NCBI GenBank assembly: GCA_040901445.1
Contig: JBBDYQ010000012.1
Location: 15,234 to 79,233, forward strand
Source: Thermoleophilaceae bacterium
GTDB taxonomy: Bacteria; Actinomycetota; Thermoleophilia; Solirubrobacterales; Thermoleophilaceae
Direction: 5' to 3'
Length of the DNA: 64,000 nt
The notes beneath the pieces were generated by a model, which worked only from the letters and a program-made list of their open reading frames with translations, was not told the DNA's origin and did not search any database. A program made the position numbers and the translations under genes. Below are positions 1 through 8,441 of the stretch, piece after piece (the stretch's first letter is position 1; each line of letters starts with the position of its first letter).

Positions 1-591
1 GCCGAGGAGCAGCCCGCGGCCGAGGAGCAGCCCGCGGCCGAGGAGCCGCCCGCGGAGGAGCCCGAGGCCCCGGCCGAGGAGCCAGCCGCGCCCGCGGCCG
101 AGACCACCCCGGCCACGGAGGCCGAGCCCGAGGAGCAGCTCGGGCCCAAGGAGCGCCGTAGGCGCGCGCGCTCCCTCCACACCGGCGAGGCGCGGCCGCC
201 GCGCACCTCCGAGGAGCGCGCCGCCGAGCGCGACGAGCGCCGCCGCCGCAAGGCCGCCGGCCGCCGCGCCTATCGCGTCAAGCAGCGCGCCAAGCGCCCC
301 GAGCGGGCGCCGGTCGAGCCGATCGCGCCGGATCGGGAGAGCACCGGCCGCCGGCGCGAGCGCCAGGGCGTCGTCGTGTCCGCCAAGCCGGACAAGACGA
401 TCACGGTGCGCATCGACGTCACCCGGCGCCACCGCGAGTACAAGAAGATCGTCCGCGAGTCCTCCACGCTCCATGCACACGACGAGCGCAACGAGGCCGG
501 CGAGGGCGACAAGGTCCGCGTGGTCGAGAGCCGCCCGCTGTCGCGCTCCAAGCGCTGGCGCCTCGTGGAGATCCTGGAGAAGGCCCGGTAG
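1..591 (+). CDS. rpsQ: 30S ribosomal protein S17 (uS17) with long acidic/basic N-terminal extension; 5' end outside window
   Basis: Primary 16S rRNA-binding protein of the small subunit. The S17 core is the last ~80 codons, beginning [17 protein letters not shown] and ending LVEILEKAR. The frame is open from base 1, so the protein continues upstream. The visible extension (~120 residues) has an acidic part built on [14 protein letters not shown] repeats, then a very Arg-rich part. The GTG at 376 is an unlikely start because it cuts inside the conserved first beta strand ([11 protein letters not shown]). It lies immediately upstream of rplN in the usual spc order. An L29-S17 fusion cannot be excluded, since rpmC would lie just outside the window. 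Function is secure; the full N-terminus is unknown. Confidence 0.93.
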   Translation, partial: AEEQPAAEEQPAAEEPPAEEPEAPAEEPAAPAAETTPATEAEPEEQLGPKERRRRARSLHTGEARPPRTSEERAAERDERRRRKAAGRRAYRVKQRAKRPERAPVEPIAPDRESTGRRRERQGVVVSAKPDKTITVRIDVTRRHREYKKIVRESSTLHAHDERNEAGEGDKVRVVESRPLSRSKRWRLVEILEKAR

Positions 592-617
592 GCAGTGGCC
601 CCTCCGAGGAACCACCG

Positions 618-986
618 ATGATCCAGCCCGAGACACGCCTGCGCGTGGCCGACAACACCGGCGCCCGCGAGATCCTCTGCATCCGCGTCCGCGGCGGCTC
701 CAACCGCCGCTACGCCGGGGTGGGGGACATCATCGTCGGAACCGTCAAGCAGGCCATCCCGCAGGGCGCGGTCAAGAAGGGCGAGGTGGTCACCGCCGTC
801 GTGGTCCGCACGAAGAAGCAGTTCGGTCGCGACGACGGCACCTACATCGCCTTCGACGAGAACGCCGCGGTGCTGATCGACGTGCAGAACAACCCGCGCG
901 GCACCCGCATCTTCGGGCCGGTGGCGCGCGAGCTGCGCGAGCGCAACTTCATGAAGATCGTCTCCCTCGCGCCGGAGGTGCTCTGA
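618..986 (+). CDS. rplN: 50S ribosomal protein L14 (uL14)
   Basis: Large-subunit protein at the subunit interface, contacting 16S rRNA and L19. The 122-residue length is standard. It opens with [19 protein letters not shown] and ends with the conserved [20 protein letters not shown]. It follows rpsQ by 26 bases and precedes rplX by 2 bases, as expected for a co-transcribed spc operon. Nothing unusual. Confidence 0.98.
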   Translation: MIQPETRLRVADNTGAREILCIRVRGGSNRRYAGVGDIIVGTVKQAIPQGAVKKGEVVTAVVVRTKKQFGRDDGTYIAFDENAAVLIDVQNNPRGTRIFGPVARELRERNFMKIVSLAPEVL

Positions 987-988
987 CC

Positions 989-1321
989 ATGGCGCTAAAG
1001 ATCCGCAGGGACGACATGGTCAAGGTCATCTCCGGCAAGGAGAAGGGCCGCACGGGCCGCGTGCTCCGGGTCGACCCCGAGAGGGACCGCGTCTATGTCG
1101 AGGGCCTCAACATCGTCAAGCGCCACCAGCGCCCGCGTTCGCTGCGCGACGCCCAGCGCTCTCAGGAGATCGGCGGCATCGTGGAGAAGGAGGGCCCGAT
1201 CCACGTGTCCAACGTGATGCTGCTCGACCCCAGGAACGGCGAACCCACGCGCGTCGGCATCCGGCGCGAGGACGGGCAGCGCAGGCGCTACGCGAAGAAG
1301 ACCGGGGAGGTGCTCGACTGA
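989..1321 (+). CDS. rplX: 50S ribosomal protein L24 (uL24)
   Basis: Assembly initiator that binds the 5' end of 23S rRNA. It is 110 residues, starting [20 protein letters not shown], with the KOW motif ([20 protein letters not shown]) at about residues 8-28. The ATG at 989 is chosen because the conserved N-terminus begins there, two bases after the rplN stop. Its stop overlaps the rplE start (TGATG), suggesting translational coupling. Confidence 0.97.
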   Translation: MALKIRRDDMVKVISGKEKGRTGRVLRVDPERDRVYVEGLNIVKRHQRPRSLRDAQRSQEIGGIVEKEGPIHVSNVMLLDPRNGEPTRVGIRREDGQRRRYAKKTGEVLD

Positions 1322-2079
1322 TGGCTCTCGCCGAGGCCAAGGTCGTGCCGCGCCTCAAGGAGCGCTACGAACGCGAGCTCAAGCCCGGGCTGATCGAGCA
1401 CTTCGGCTACTCGACCGCGATGGAGGCGCCCAAGCTCGTGAAGATCACGCTCAACATGGGCGTGGGCGAGGCCAAGCAGGACTCCAAGCTCCTCGATGCC
1501 GCCGCCGAGCAGCTCGCCACGATCGCGGGCCAGAAGCCCAACATCCGCCGCGCCCGCAGGTCCATCGCCAACTTCAAGCTGCGCGAGGGCATGGCCGTCG
1601 GCGTGTCGGTCACGCTGCGCGACGCCCGCATGTGGGAGTTCCTCGACCGGCTGACGTCGGTGGCCATCCCCCGAATCCGCGACTTCCGCGGGCTCAACCC
1701 GCGCTCCTTCGACGGCCGCGGCAACTACTCCATGGGTGTCCGCGAGCAGATCATCTTCCCGGAGATCGACTACGACGCCATCGACCACGTGCGCGGGCTC
1801 GACATCACCATCACCACCACCGCGCAGAGCGACGCCGAGGCGTTCGCGCTGCTCGACCAGCTCGGCATGCCGTTCGCCCACGAGGGCCGGCCGGGCGAGG
1901 ACACAGAGGCGCAGGAGGCCGCGGAGGAGGAGCAGCGCAAGGAGGAGGCGCGCCGGCGGGCCGAGGCCGAGCGGGCCGCGCTGGAACAGTTGAAGGAAGA
2001 AAACCCCGAGGCGTACGAGCGCCCGGCCGAGGAGCCCGAGGCCGAAGCGGGCGAAGCCGCCGAACAGGAGAGCGAGTAA
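1321..2079 (+). CDS. rplE: 50S ribosomal protein L5 (uL5) with ~65-residue charged C-terminal tail
   Basis: 5S rRNA-binding protein of the central protuberance. Residues 1 to ~185 are a normal L5 ([43 protein letters not shown]). The family usually stops near residue 180. Here residues ~186-252 form a Glu/Ala/Arg-rich, probably helical or disordered tail ending in [14 protein letters not shown] similar acidic extension occurs on S17 and S5 in the same operon, so it is unlikely to be an assembly error. The start codon overlaps the rplX stop. Confidence 0.97.
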   Translation: MALAEAKVVPRLKERYERELKPGLIEHFGYSTAMEAPKLVKITLNMGVGEAKQDSKLLDAAAEQLATIAGQKPNIRRARRSIANFKLREGMAVGVSVTLRDARMWEFLDRLTSVAIPRIRDFRGLNPRSFDGRGNYSMGVREQIIFPEIDYDAIDHVRGLDITITTTAQSDAEAFALLDQLGMPFAHEGRPGEDTEAQEAAEEEQRKEEARRRAEAERAALEQLKEENPEAYERPAEEPEAEAGEAAEQESE

Positions 2080-2081
2080 TC

Positions 2082-2267
2082 GTGGCCAAGACGTCCCAGT
2101 GGGTGCGCTCCGAGCGCCCCCAGAAGTACAAGTCCCGCGAGTACCATCGCTGCCGGCGGTGCGGCCGCTCGCGCGCCTACTTCCGCAAGTTCGGCCTCTG
2201 CCGGATCTGTCTGCGGCAGGTTGCGCACCGCGGCCAGATCCCCGGCCTCACCAAGTCCAGCTGGTAA
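2082..2267 (+). CDS. rpsZ: 30S ribosomal protein S14, zinc type (uS14)
   Basis: Small-subunit head protein. It is the short 61-residue zinc form, with two CxxC pairs (HRCRRCGR and GLCRICLR) that make a zinc ribbon. It starts with GTG two bases after rplE and ends GLTKSSW. The zinc-type paralogue in the spc operon is usual for actinobacteria and Gram-positives. Some species also carry a zinc-independent copy elsewhere; none is visible here. Confidence 0.97.
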   Translation: MAKTSQWVRSERPQKYKSREYHRCRRCGRSRAYFRKFGLCRICLRQVAHRGQIPGLTKSSW

Positions 2268-2274
2268 CCCGAGC

Positions 2275-2673
2275 ATGTCCGTAACCGATCCCGTCGCCGA
2301 CCTTCTCACCCGCATCCGCAACGGCCTGCGGGCCGATCACGAGTGGGTGGACATGCCGGCGTCGAAGTTCAAGCTCGAGATCACCCGAATCCTGCGGGAG
2401 CAGGGCTATGTCGAGAGCTTCTCGATCGAGCCGGCGCCGGTGGGTCAGACGCTGCGCGTCGTGCTCAAGTACACCGACGACCGCAAGCCGGTGATCTCGG
2501 GCATCAAGCGCATCTCCACCCCCGGCCGGCGCAACTACGTCGACTCCACCCAGATCCCCAAGGTCCTCGGCGGCATGGGCACCGCCATCATCTCCACCTC
2601 CAGGGGCGTGATGACAGGCCACGACGCCCGCCGCAAGGGTGTTGGCGGCGAGGTCGTCGCGTACGTCTGGTAA
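2275..2673 (+). CDS. rpsH: 30S ribosomal protein S8 (uS8)
   Basis: Central-domain 16S rRNA-binding protein; in other bacteria it is also the translational repressor of the spc operon. It is 132 residues, starting MSVTDPVADLLTRIRNG and ending with the S8 signature region STSRGVMTGHDARRKGVGG. ATG 2275 is chosen because the family begins there; the longer reading frame upstream overlaps rpsZ. It lies 7 bases after rpsZ and 6 before rplF. Confidence 0.98.
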   Translation: MSVTDPVADLLTRIRNGLRADHEWVDMPASKFKLEITRILREQGYVESFSIEPAPVGQTLRVVLKYTDDRKPVISGIKRISTPGRRNYVDSTQIPKVLGGMGTAIISTSRGVMTGHDARRKGVGGEVVAYVW

Positions 2674-2679
2674 CCGACC

Positions 2680-3213
2680 ATGAGCCGCATCGGAAAGCAG
2701 CCCATCACCGTGCCCTCCGGCGTCACCGTCTCGGTGGAGCCGGAGCTCGTGCGCGTGAACGGGCCCAAGGGCGAGCTGTCCGAGCGCATCTCGCGCGAGA
2801 TGACCGTGGAGCAGGGCGGCGACGAGGTGCTGGTCAAGCGGCCCACCGACCGCGGCGAGCACCGCGCGCTTCACGGCCTCACCCGCAGCCTGATCGCCAA
2901 CATGGTCGTGGGCGTGACCGACGGCTACGAGAAGCGCCTGGAGATCCAGGGTGTGGGCTACCGCGCCCAGCTCAAGGGCAAGACCATCGAGCTGGCGGTG
3001 GGCTATTCCCATCCCGTCCAGATCGAGGCGCCCGAGGGCATCGAGTTCGAGGTCCCGCAGCAGACGCAGATCGTGGTGCGGGGCATCTCCAAGCAGGCCG
3101 TCGGCGAGGTTGCGGCGCGCATCCGCAAGGTCCGCCCGCCCGAGCCCTACAAGGGCAAGGGCATCCGCTACGCCGGCGAGTACGTCGCGCGGAAGGTGGG
3201 CAAGCGAGCATGA
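2680..3213 (+). CDS. rplF: 50S ribosomal protein L6 (uL6)
   Basis: 23S rRNA-binding protein near the factor-binding centre. It is 177 residues, the standard length, beginning [15 protein letters not shown] and ending with the L6 signature ([16 protein letters not shown]). Unlike the rest of the operon, it is followed by a 160-base spacer, which is occupied almost entirely by a large inverted-repeat element. Confidence 0.98.
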   Translation: MSRIGKQPITVPSGVTVSVEPELVRVNGPKGELSERISREMTVEQGGDEVLVKRPTDRGEHRALHGLTRSLIANMVVGVTDGYEKRLEIQGVGYRAQLKGKTIELAVGYSHPVQIEAPEGIEFEVPQQTQIVVRGISKQAVGEVAARIRKVRPPEPYKGKGIRYAGEYVARKVGKRA

Positions 3214-3220
3214 GCTTTTC

Positions 3221-3381
3221 ACGCTCATTCCCTCGCCTCCGCCGTTCTTCGGCGGCTGCAAACCTTCGCCTGGCGGCGTCCTCGGGCTCGCCAATGCCTA
3301 TCGACATTGGCTGCGCCCTGCGTCCTTGCCAGACTCGGTTTTCGCTCGCCGAAGAACTGCCGGAGGCTCGGTCATGAGCGT
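3221..3381 (+). repeat. Dispersed stem-loop element, copy A (rplF-rplR spacer)
   Basis: Nested inverted repeat filling the spacer. The outer arms 3221-3254 and 3347-3381 pair at about 29 of 34 positions. A 7-bp middle stem (3268-3274 with 3328-3334, one mismatch) follows, then a 16-nt loop strand GGCGTCCTCGGGCTCG. The apical stem is CCAATG/CATTGG around 3297-3304, and the 17-nt return strand is CTGCGCCCTGCGTCCTT. The core is nearly identical to copy B at 32.7 kb. The 3' outer arm contains the rplR Shine-Dalgarno (GGAGG at 3362) and its ATG. Confidence 0.85.
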
Positions 3382-3727
3382 CTCGACGAGGACCGCCAAG
3401 CGCCTGCGCCGCCGCCGGCGCGTGCGCGCCAAGGTGCGCGGCAGCTCGCAGCGGCCGCGGCTGGCCGTGTTCCGCTCCAACCGCGGCATCCAGGTGCAGC
3501 TCATCGACGACGACAGGGGCCACACGCTGGCCGCCGTCACCTGGACCGAGCAGGAGGTCAAGGACCTCGATCGCATGGAGGCCGCCAAGAAGGTCGGCGA
3601 GCTCATCGCAGCGCGGGCCAAGGAGGCCGGCGTCGAGACCTGCGTCTTCGACCGCGGCGGCTATCGCTACCACGGGCGCGTCAAGGCGCTCGCCGACGGC
3701 GCCCGCGAGGCCGGGCTCACCTTCTAG
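3374..3727 (+). CDS. rplR: 50S ribosomal protein L18 (uL18)
   Basis: 5S rRNA-binding protein. It is 117 residues, with an Arg-rich N-terminus ([17 protein letters not shown]), the [19 protein letters not shown] strand region and the C-terminal [22 protein letters not shown] 3374 is preceded by GGAGG at 8 bases. The open frame extends upstream through repeat copy A, but that part is not L18. Start and Shine-Dalgarno both lie in the 3' arm of the repeat, so initiation could depend on opening the hairpin (inference). Confidence 0.97.
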   Translation: MSVSTRTAKRLRRRRRVRAKVRGSSQRPRLAVFRSNRGIQVQLIDDDRGHTLAAVTWTEQEVKDLDRMEAAKKVGELIAARAKEAGVETCVFDRGGYRYHGRVKALADGAREAGLTF

Positions 3728-3758
3728 ACCCCTTCGCTACCCTCGACAGGATTCTCTA

Positions 3759-4421
3759 ATGGCACGAGACCAAGGACCACCCAGGCAGCGCCGCGACGGC
3801 GGTCGTCAAGACGACCTCCAGGAGCGCGTCGTCGAGATCAACCGCGTCGCCAAGGTCGTCAAGGGCGGCCGGCGCTTCTCGTTCACCGCCCTCGTGGTGG
3901 TCGGCGACGAGAAGTCGAAGGTCGGCATCGGCTACGGCAAGGCCCGCGAGGTGCCGCTGGCCATTCAGAAGGCCGTCGAGCGAGCCCGCAAGAGCATGAT
4001 CACGGTGCCCATGCACCACTCGACCATCACCCACCAGGTCATCGGCGTGCACAGCGCCTCGCGCGTGCTGCTCAAGCCCGCCTCCGAGGGCACCGGCGTC
4101 ATCGCCGGCGGCGGTGTCCGGGCCGTGCTCGAGCTCGCGGGCGTCCATGACGTCCTGTCCAAGTCGCTCGGCAGCCAGACGCCCATCAACCTGGTCAAGG
4201 CCACGATGGAGGGGCTGCGCTCGTTGCGCACCCCGAAGGGCATCGCCGAGCTGCGCGGACTCACGGTCCACGAGGTGCTGGGCATCCACAAGGGCGAGAA
4301 CGGCACGGAGGGCGAGGGCGAGGGCGAGAGCGGGCAGTCCGAGGCTGAGGCGCAGCCCGCCGAGGCGCAGCCCGCCGAGGACCAGCCCGCCGAGGACCAG
4401 CCCGCGGAGGCCACCACCTGA
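3759..4421 (+). CDS. rpsE: 30S ribosomal protein S5 (uS5) with acidic repeat tail
   Basis: Small-subunit protein of the mRNA entry/decoding fidelity region. It has the N-terminal double-stranded RNA-binding domain ([28 protein letters not shown]) and the C-terminal domain ([30 protein letters not shown]). The core ends near residue 178. The remaining ~40 residues are Gly/Glu-rich, then tandem [10 protein letters not shown] repeats ending PAEATT. The repeat is similar in composition to the S17 extension. The stop overlaps the rpmD start (TGATG). Confidence 0.97.
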   Translation: MARDQGPPRQRRDGGRQDDLQERVVEINRVAKVVKGGRRFSFTALVVVGDEKSKVGIGYGKAREVPLAIQKAVERARKSMITVPMHHSTITHQVIGVHSASRVLLKPASEGTGVIAGGGVRAVLELAGVHDVLSKSLGSQTPINLVKATMEGLRSLRTPKGIAELRGLTVHEVLGIHKGENGTEGEGEGESGQSEAEAQPAEAQPAEDQPAEDQPAEATT

Positions 4422-4606
4422 TGGCCGCGGCCAAGCTCAGGGTCACGCAGCTCAAGTCGGCCAACGGCGCCAATCCCAAGCAGCGCGACACCCTGCGCAC
4501 ACTCGGGCTCGGCAAGATCGGCAGCTCCACCGAGCGCCCCGACCAGGACACCGTTCGCGGCGCGCTCGACACCGTCCGCCACCTCGTGAAGGTCGAGGAC
4601 GGCTGA
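4421..4606 (+). CDS. rpmD: 50S ribosomal protein L30 (uL30)
   Basis: Small 61-residue large-subunit protein. It shows the L30 pattern: LRVTQLKSANGANPKQRDTL, then RTLGLGKIGSS and VRGALDTVRHLVKVEDG. It overlaps both neighbours by one base (TGATG at each end), so rpsE-rpmD-rplO are probably translationally coupled. Confidence 0.96.
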   Translation: MAAAKLRVTQLKSANGANPKQRDTLRTLGLGKIGSSTERPDQDTVRGALDTVRHLVKVEDG

Positions 4607-5088
4607 TGGGCCAGGAGATCGGACTCCACTCGCTCAAGCCCAAGCCGGGTTCGCGCCACCGCAAGAAGCGGGTCGGCCGCGGCGAAGGCTCGGGCATGGG
4701 CAAGACGTCGGGCCGCGGCCACAAGGGCGCCGGCTCGCGCTCGGGCGCGAAGACGCGCGTGAACTTCGAGGGCGGCCAGATGCCCATCCACATGCGGATG
4801 CGCAAGCTACGAGGCCCGCACATGAAGAAGTCGATGCCCTTCGAGCAGTTCCGCACCCAGACTCAGCCGGTCAACCTCCGCGACCTCGAGGCACGCTTCG
4901 ACAAGGACGCCGAGGTCACGCCCGAGGGGCTGAAGGCGCGTGGCCTCGCCACTCGCAAGGACGTGCCGGTCAAGGTGCTCGGCCAAGGCGAGCTGTCGAA
5001 GGCCCTCACCGTCCACGCGCACGGGTTCTCCAAGGCGGCCCGCGAGAAGATCGAGTCGGCCGGCGGCACCTGCCAGCTGATCGAGTAG
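4606..5088 (+). CDS. rplO: 50S ribosomal protein L15 (uL15)
   Basis: Late-assembly 23S rRNA-binding protein. It is 160 residues, starting MGQEIGLHSLKPKPGSRHRKKRVGRGEGSGMGKTSG region, with the Gly/Arg/Lys-rich N-terminal half typical of L15 and ending CQLIE. ATG 4606 overlaps the rpmD stop. A longer open frame upstream is a shadow of rpsE/rpmD. secY follows after 10 bases. Confidence 0.97.
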   Translation: MGQEIGLHSLKPKPGSRHRKKRVGRGEGSGMGKTSGRGHKGAGSRSGAKTRVNFEGGQMPIHMRMRKLRGPHMKKSMPFEQFRTQTQPVNLRDLEARFDKDAEVTPEGLKARGLATRKDVPVKVLGQGELSKALTVHAHGFSKAAREKIESAGGTCQLIE

Positions 5089-5098
5089 GTCCTCCGCA

Positions 5099-6367
5099 GT
5101 GCTCGCCACCCTCACCGGCGCCTTCCGCGTAGCCGACATCCGGAAGAAGCTGGCGTTCACGGCGGCGATGCTGCTGCTGTACCGCGTCGGCGCCTACATC
5201 CCGGCGCCGGGCATCGACATCGACCGGGTCGAGGAGCTGGCCGACCAGTTCTCAGGCTCCAACGTCCTCGGCTTCCTCAACCTCTTCTCGGGGGGGAGCC
5301 TCCAGCGCTTCGCGATCTTCGCGCTCGGGATCATGCCCTACATCACCGCCTCGATCATCCTGCAGCTGATGACGGTGGTCGTGCCGGCGCTCGAGAAGCT
5401 GCGCAAGGAAGGCGAGGTCGGCCAGCAGAAGATCACGCAGTACACGCGCTACCTCACGGTCGGCCTCTCGTTCGGCCAGTCCATCGGCTACGTCTTCCTC
5501 TTTCGCACCTTCGCCGCGGGCGGCTCCTCGGTGGTGGACGGCTTCACCTTCGGCACCGTCTTCGTGATCGTCTGCACGCTCACCGCGGGGTCGATCCTCC
5601 TGATGTGGTTCGGCGAGCTCATCACCCAGCGCGGCATCGGCAACGGCATCTCGCTGATGATCTTCGCCAGCATCGTCTCCGGCCTGCCCAACGGCATCCA
5701 GGCCTGGTGGACCAACCCGGACCAGATCTTCAAGGTGATGATGCCCTTCCTCGCGCTGGCCATCATCGCCGCCATCGTCTTCATGCAGGAGGGCCAGCGC
5801 CGCATCCCGGTCCAGTACGCCAAGCGCGTGGTGGGGCGGCGGATGTCGGGCGGCGGCTCCACGTACCTACCGCTGCGCGTGAACATGGCCGGGGTGATCC
5901 CGGTGATCTTCGCCGCCTCGCTCATGGCCTTCCCGCCCACGGTGGGCGAGCTCTCACAGGCCGGCTGGGCGCGCGACTTCTCGGCCTTCTTCAGCCCCAA
6001 CGGCGCCCCCTACCTCGTGGGCGAGTCCGTGTTCATCATCCTCTTCACCTACTTCTACACCGCGGTCACGTTCAACCCGGTGGAGCAGGCCGACAACCTG
6101 AAGAAGTACGGCGGCTTCATCCCGGGGGTGAGACCCGGCCGGCCCACGGCGGAGTACCTCGACCGCATCCTTGCGCGCCTCACCTTCCCGGGAGCGCTCT
6201 ACCTGGCGGCCGTCGCGGCGCTGCCGACGATCCTCATCAACCAGACGTCGGCCAACTTCTTCTTCGGCGGCACCTCGATCCTGATCGTGGTGGGCGTGGC
6301 CCTGGACACGATGAAGCAGCTCGAGGCGCAACTCATGATGAGGAATTACGAAGGCTTCTTGAAGTAA
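5099..6367 (+). CDS. secY: Preprotein translocase subunit SecY
   Basis: Central channel of the Sec translocon in the cytoplasmic membrane, exporting unfolded proteins with SecE/SecG and SecA. It is 422 residues with ten hydrophobic spans. Family signatures are visible: the plug/TM2 region (NLFSGGSLQRFAIFALGIMPYITASIILQL), the TM4-5 region (LMWFGELITQRGIGNGISLMIF), and the cytosolic tip (YGGFIPGVRPGRPTAEYLDRIL). It starts with GTG at 5099. Location between rplO and adk is canonical. Confidence 0.97.
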   Translation: MLATLTGAFRVADIRKKLAFTAAMLLLYRVGAYIPAPGIDIDRVEELADQFSGSNVLGFLNLFSGGSLQRFAIFALGIMPYITASIILQLMTVVVPALEKLRKEGEVGQQKITQYTRYLTVGLSFGQSIGYVFLFRTFAAGGSSVVDGFTFGTVFVIVCTLTAGSILLMWFGELITQRGIGNGISLMIFASIVSGLPNGIQAWWTNPDQIFKVMMPFLALAIIAAIVFMQEGQRRIPVQYAKRVVGRRMSGGGSTYLPLRVNMAGVIPVIFAASLMAFPPTVGELSQAGWARDFSAFFSPNGAPYLVGESVFIILFTYFYTAVTFNPVEQADNLKKYGGFIPGVRPGRPTAEYLDRILARLTFPGALYLAAVAALPTILINQTSANFFFGGTSILIVVGVALDTMKQLEAQLMMRNYEGFLK

Positions 6368-6386
6368 GTACGCTTCGCCGCTGCCC

Positions 6387-7061
6387 GTGACGGAGCTGAA
6401 CCTCATCCTGCTCGGCCCGCCGGGGGCCGGCAAGGGCACCCAGGCCGACCGCCTGCAGTCCGACTTCGACTTCCCCTACTACGCCACCGGGGACATCCTG
6501 CGCGCCGCCGTCCAGGACGGCTCGGAGCTGGGCCGCAAGGCCCGGGAGTACATGGAGCGCGGCGATCTCGTGCCCGATGACCTGGTCTGCGACATGATCG
6601 TCGAGCGCATCGACAGCAGGGAGGCCGCGGACGGCTTCCTGCTCGACGGCTTCCCCCGCAACCGCGAGCAGGCCGAGGTGCTCGCCGAGCAGATGGAGCG
6701 GCTGGGCCGGCGGATCACCGCGGCGCTGCTCATAGACACGCCCGACGACGAGGTCGTGCGGCGCCTCTCCGGCCGCCGCGTCTGCGTCAAGAACCAGCAC
6801 GTCTACCACGTGGAGTTCGACCCTCCCAAGCACGAGGGCGTGTGCGACCAGGACGGTTCTCGCCTCGTGCAGCGCGACGACGACAAGCCCGAGACCGTCA
6901 AGCACCGCCTCGAGGTCTTCCACGAGCAGACCAGCCCGCTCATCGACTACTACGAGGAGAAGGGCCTGCTCCGTCGCTTCGAAGGCTCGCGGCCGCCCGG
7001 CGAGGTCCACGACCACATCCGCGCCACGCTGGCTACGCTCCGTCTCGAAGACGAACTGTGA
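6387..7061 (+). CDS. adk: Adenylate kinase
   Basis: Interconverts ATP + AMP and 2 ADP. It is 224 residues, the long-LID type. The P-loop GPPGAGKGT is at residues ~9-17, with DGFPRN in the AMP-binding part. In the LID, Gram-positive enzymes often hold zinc with four Cys. Here I see C-x2-N and C-x2-D (VCVKNQH and VCDQDGS), so only two of the four positions are Cys and zinc binding is doubtful. GTG start. It overlaps map by 4 bases. Confidence 0.96.
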   Translation: MTELNLILLGPPGAGKGTQADRLQSDFDFPYYATGDILRAAVQDGSELGRKAREYMERGDLVPDDLVCDMIVERIDSREAADGFLLDGFPRNREQAEVLAEQMERLGRRITAALLIDTPDDEVVRRLSGRRVCVKNQHVYHVEFDPPKHEGVCDQDGSRLVQRDDDKPETVKHRLEVFHEQTSPLIDYYEEKGLLRRFEGSRPPGEVHDHIRATLATLRLEDEL

Positions 7062-7831
7062 TCATCAAGAAGTCCCCCGAGGAGATCGACCAGATCGCGG
7101 CGGCGGGGCGGATCCTGGCCCGCTGCCACGCCCTGGTGCGCTCGAAGGCGCGCGCCGGGGTCACCACGGGAGAGCTGGACGAGGCGGCCGAGCGCTTCAT
7201 CCGCTCTCAGGGGGCCGAGCCCGCGTTCAAGGGCTACCGCGGCTTCCCCGGCTCCATCTGCGCCTCGCCGAACTCGATGGTGGTGCACGGCATCCCGGGC
7301 AACTACAAGCTCGATCGCGGCGACGTGCTGTCGGTGGACATCGGCGTCGTGCTGGACGGCTGGGTGGCGGACGCCGCGGTCACGTTGGCGATCGGCCCGC
7401 TGGCGTCCGTCGCGCGCGCCCTGCTCGACACCACGCGCGCCTCCCTCTTCGACGCGGTGGAGCAGTGCCGCGCCGGCAACCGCCTGGGCGACGTCTCGCA
7501 CGCCGTCCAATCGCGGGTGGAGCAGGCGGGCTTCTCCGTCGTCCGCTCGCTCGTGGGCCACGGGATCGGGCGTGACATGCACGAGGACCCCCAGATCCCC
7601 AACTACGGCCGGCCCGGCACCGGCCCGGACCTCGAGGTGGGCATGGTGCTGGCCGTGGAGCCCATGGTCAACGTCGGCACGCACGGCATCCGGATGGGTT
7701 CCGACAACTGGTCCGTCTACTCTCAGGACGGCTCCCTCGCCGCCCACTTCGAACACACGGTGGCGATCACGGAGGAGGGGCCGCGGATCCTGACTCCGTG
7801 GCACCTCGAAGAGGAGCGGCGGGCCGCGTGA
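7058..7831 (+). CDS. map: Methionine aminopeptidase, type I
   Basis: Removes the initiator methionine co-translationally. It is 257 residues, starting with GTG within GTGA shared with the adk stop. Metal-site motifs are visible: VDIGVVLDGWVADAA (two Asp), VGHGIGRDMHEDPQ (His), EPMVN (Glu) and the C-terminal FEHTVAITE (Glu). There is no N-terminal SH3/zinc extension, so it is the simple type I form. In most bacteria infA follows; here the next gene is rpmJ. Confidence 0.96.
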   Translation: MIIKKSPEEIDQIAAAGRILARCHALVRSKARAGVTTGELDEAAERFIRSQGAEPAFKGYRGFPGSICASPNSMVVHGIPGNYKLDRGDVLSVDIGVVLDGWVADAAVTLAIGPLASVARALLDTTRASLFDAVEQCRAGNRLGDVSHAVQSRVEQAGFSVVRSLVGHGIGRDMHEDPQIPNYGRPGTGPDLEVGMVLAVEPMVNVGTHGIRMGSDNWSVYSQDGSLAAHFEHTVAITEEGPRILTPWHLEEERRAA

Positions 7832-7936
7832 GGCGGCCGGTCGGCTCTCGCACGCGGCTGCTAATCTTCCCGGTCGCGCTTCGGCCGTTTCCTGGGCCGT
7901 GGGCGCCGTCCTTTTCAGCGAGATGAATGCGGAGCG

Positions 7937-8050
7937 ATGAAGGTCAGAGCTTCGGTTAAGCCGATGTGCGAGAAGTGCAAGATCATCCGCCGCCATGGCG
8001 CGGTCCTCGTGATCTGCCAGAACCCCCGTCACAAGCAGCGGCAGGGGTAA
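7937..8050 (+). CDS. rpmJ: 50S ribosomal protein L36 (bL36), zinc form
   Basis: A 37-residue protein, [17 protein letters not shown]..., with the zinc ligands Cys11, Cys14, Cys27 and His32 of the C+ form. It is preceded by GGAGCG at a short spacing and followed after 7 bases by rpsM. The 105-base gap between map and rpmJ is too short for infA (about 73 codons) and shows no coding frame. It may contain a promoter, but I see no convincing -35/-10 pair. Confidence 0.97.
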   Translation: MKVRASVKPMCEKCKIIRRHGAVLVICQNPRHKQRQG

Positions 8051-8057
8051 GGCGGGC

Positions 8058-8441
8058 GTGGCGCGCATCTCAGGCATAAACCTTCCGCTCAACAAGCGGG
8101 TCGAGGTGGGGCTCACCTACATCTTCGGCGTCGGGCCGTCCAGGTCCAGGGAGATCCTCGGCAAGTCCGGTGTCGACCCCAACACCTACGTCAAGGACCT
8201 CACAGACGACGAGGTGGTCAAGCTCCGCAACCTCGTCGACTCGGATCTCACGGTGGAGGGCGACCTCCGCCGCGAGCGCTCCCAGAACGTCAAGCGCCTC
8301 ATGGAGATCGGCGCCTACCGGGGCCTGCGGCACCGCCGCGGCCTCCCCGTCAACGGCCAGCGCACCAAGACCAACGCGCGCAGCCGCAAGGGCCCGAGGC
8401 GCATGCAGGTCGCCGGCAAGAAGAAGGTGGCGAAGAAGTAA
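8058..8441 (+). CDS. rpsM: 30S ribosomal protein S13 (uS13)
   Basis: Head protein contacting P-site tRNA and the B1 bridges. It is 127 residues with GTG start: [20 protein letters not shown], the helix-hairpin-helix part, and the C-terminal tail ([21 protein letters not shown]). The stop overlaps the rpsK start (TAATG). Alpha-operon position is canonical. Confidence 0.98.
   Translation: MARISGINLPLNKRVEVGLTYIFGVGPSRSREILGKSGVDPNTYVKDLTDDEVVKLRNLVDSDLTVEGDLRRERSQNVKRLMEIGAYRGLRHRRGLPVNGQRTKTNARSRKGPRRMQVAGKKKVAKK

Noticed and set aside
376-591. A 71-residue S17 starting at GTG 376
   Set aside because: This start cuts off the conserved first strand ([11 protein letters not shown]); the frame is open and sensible upstream to base 1.
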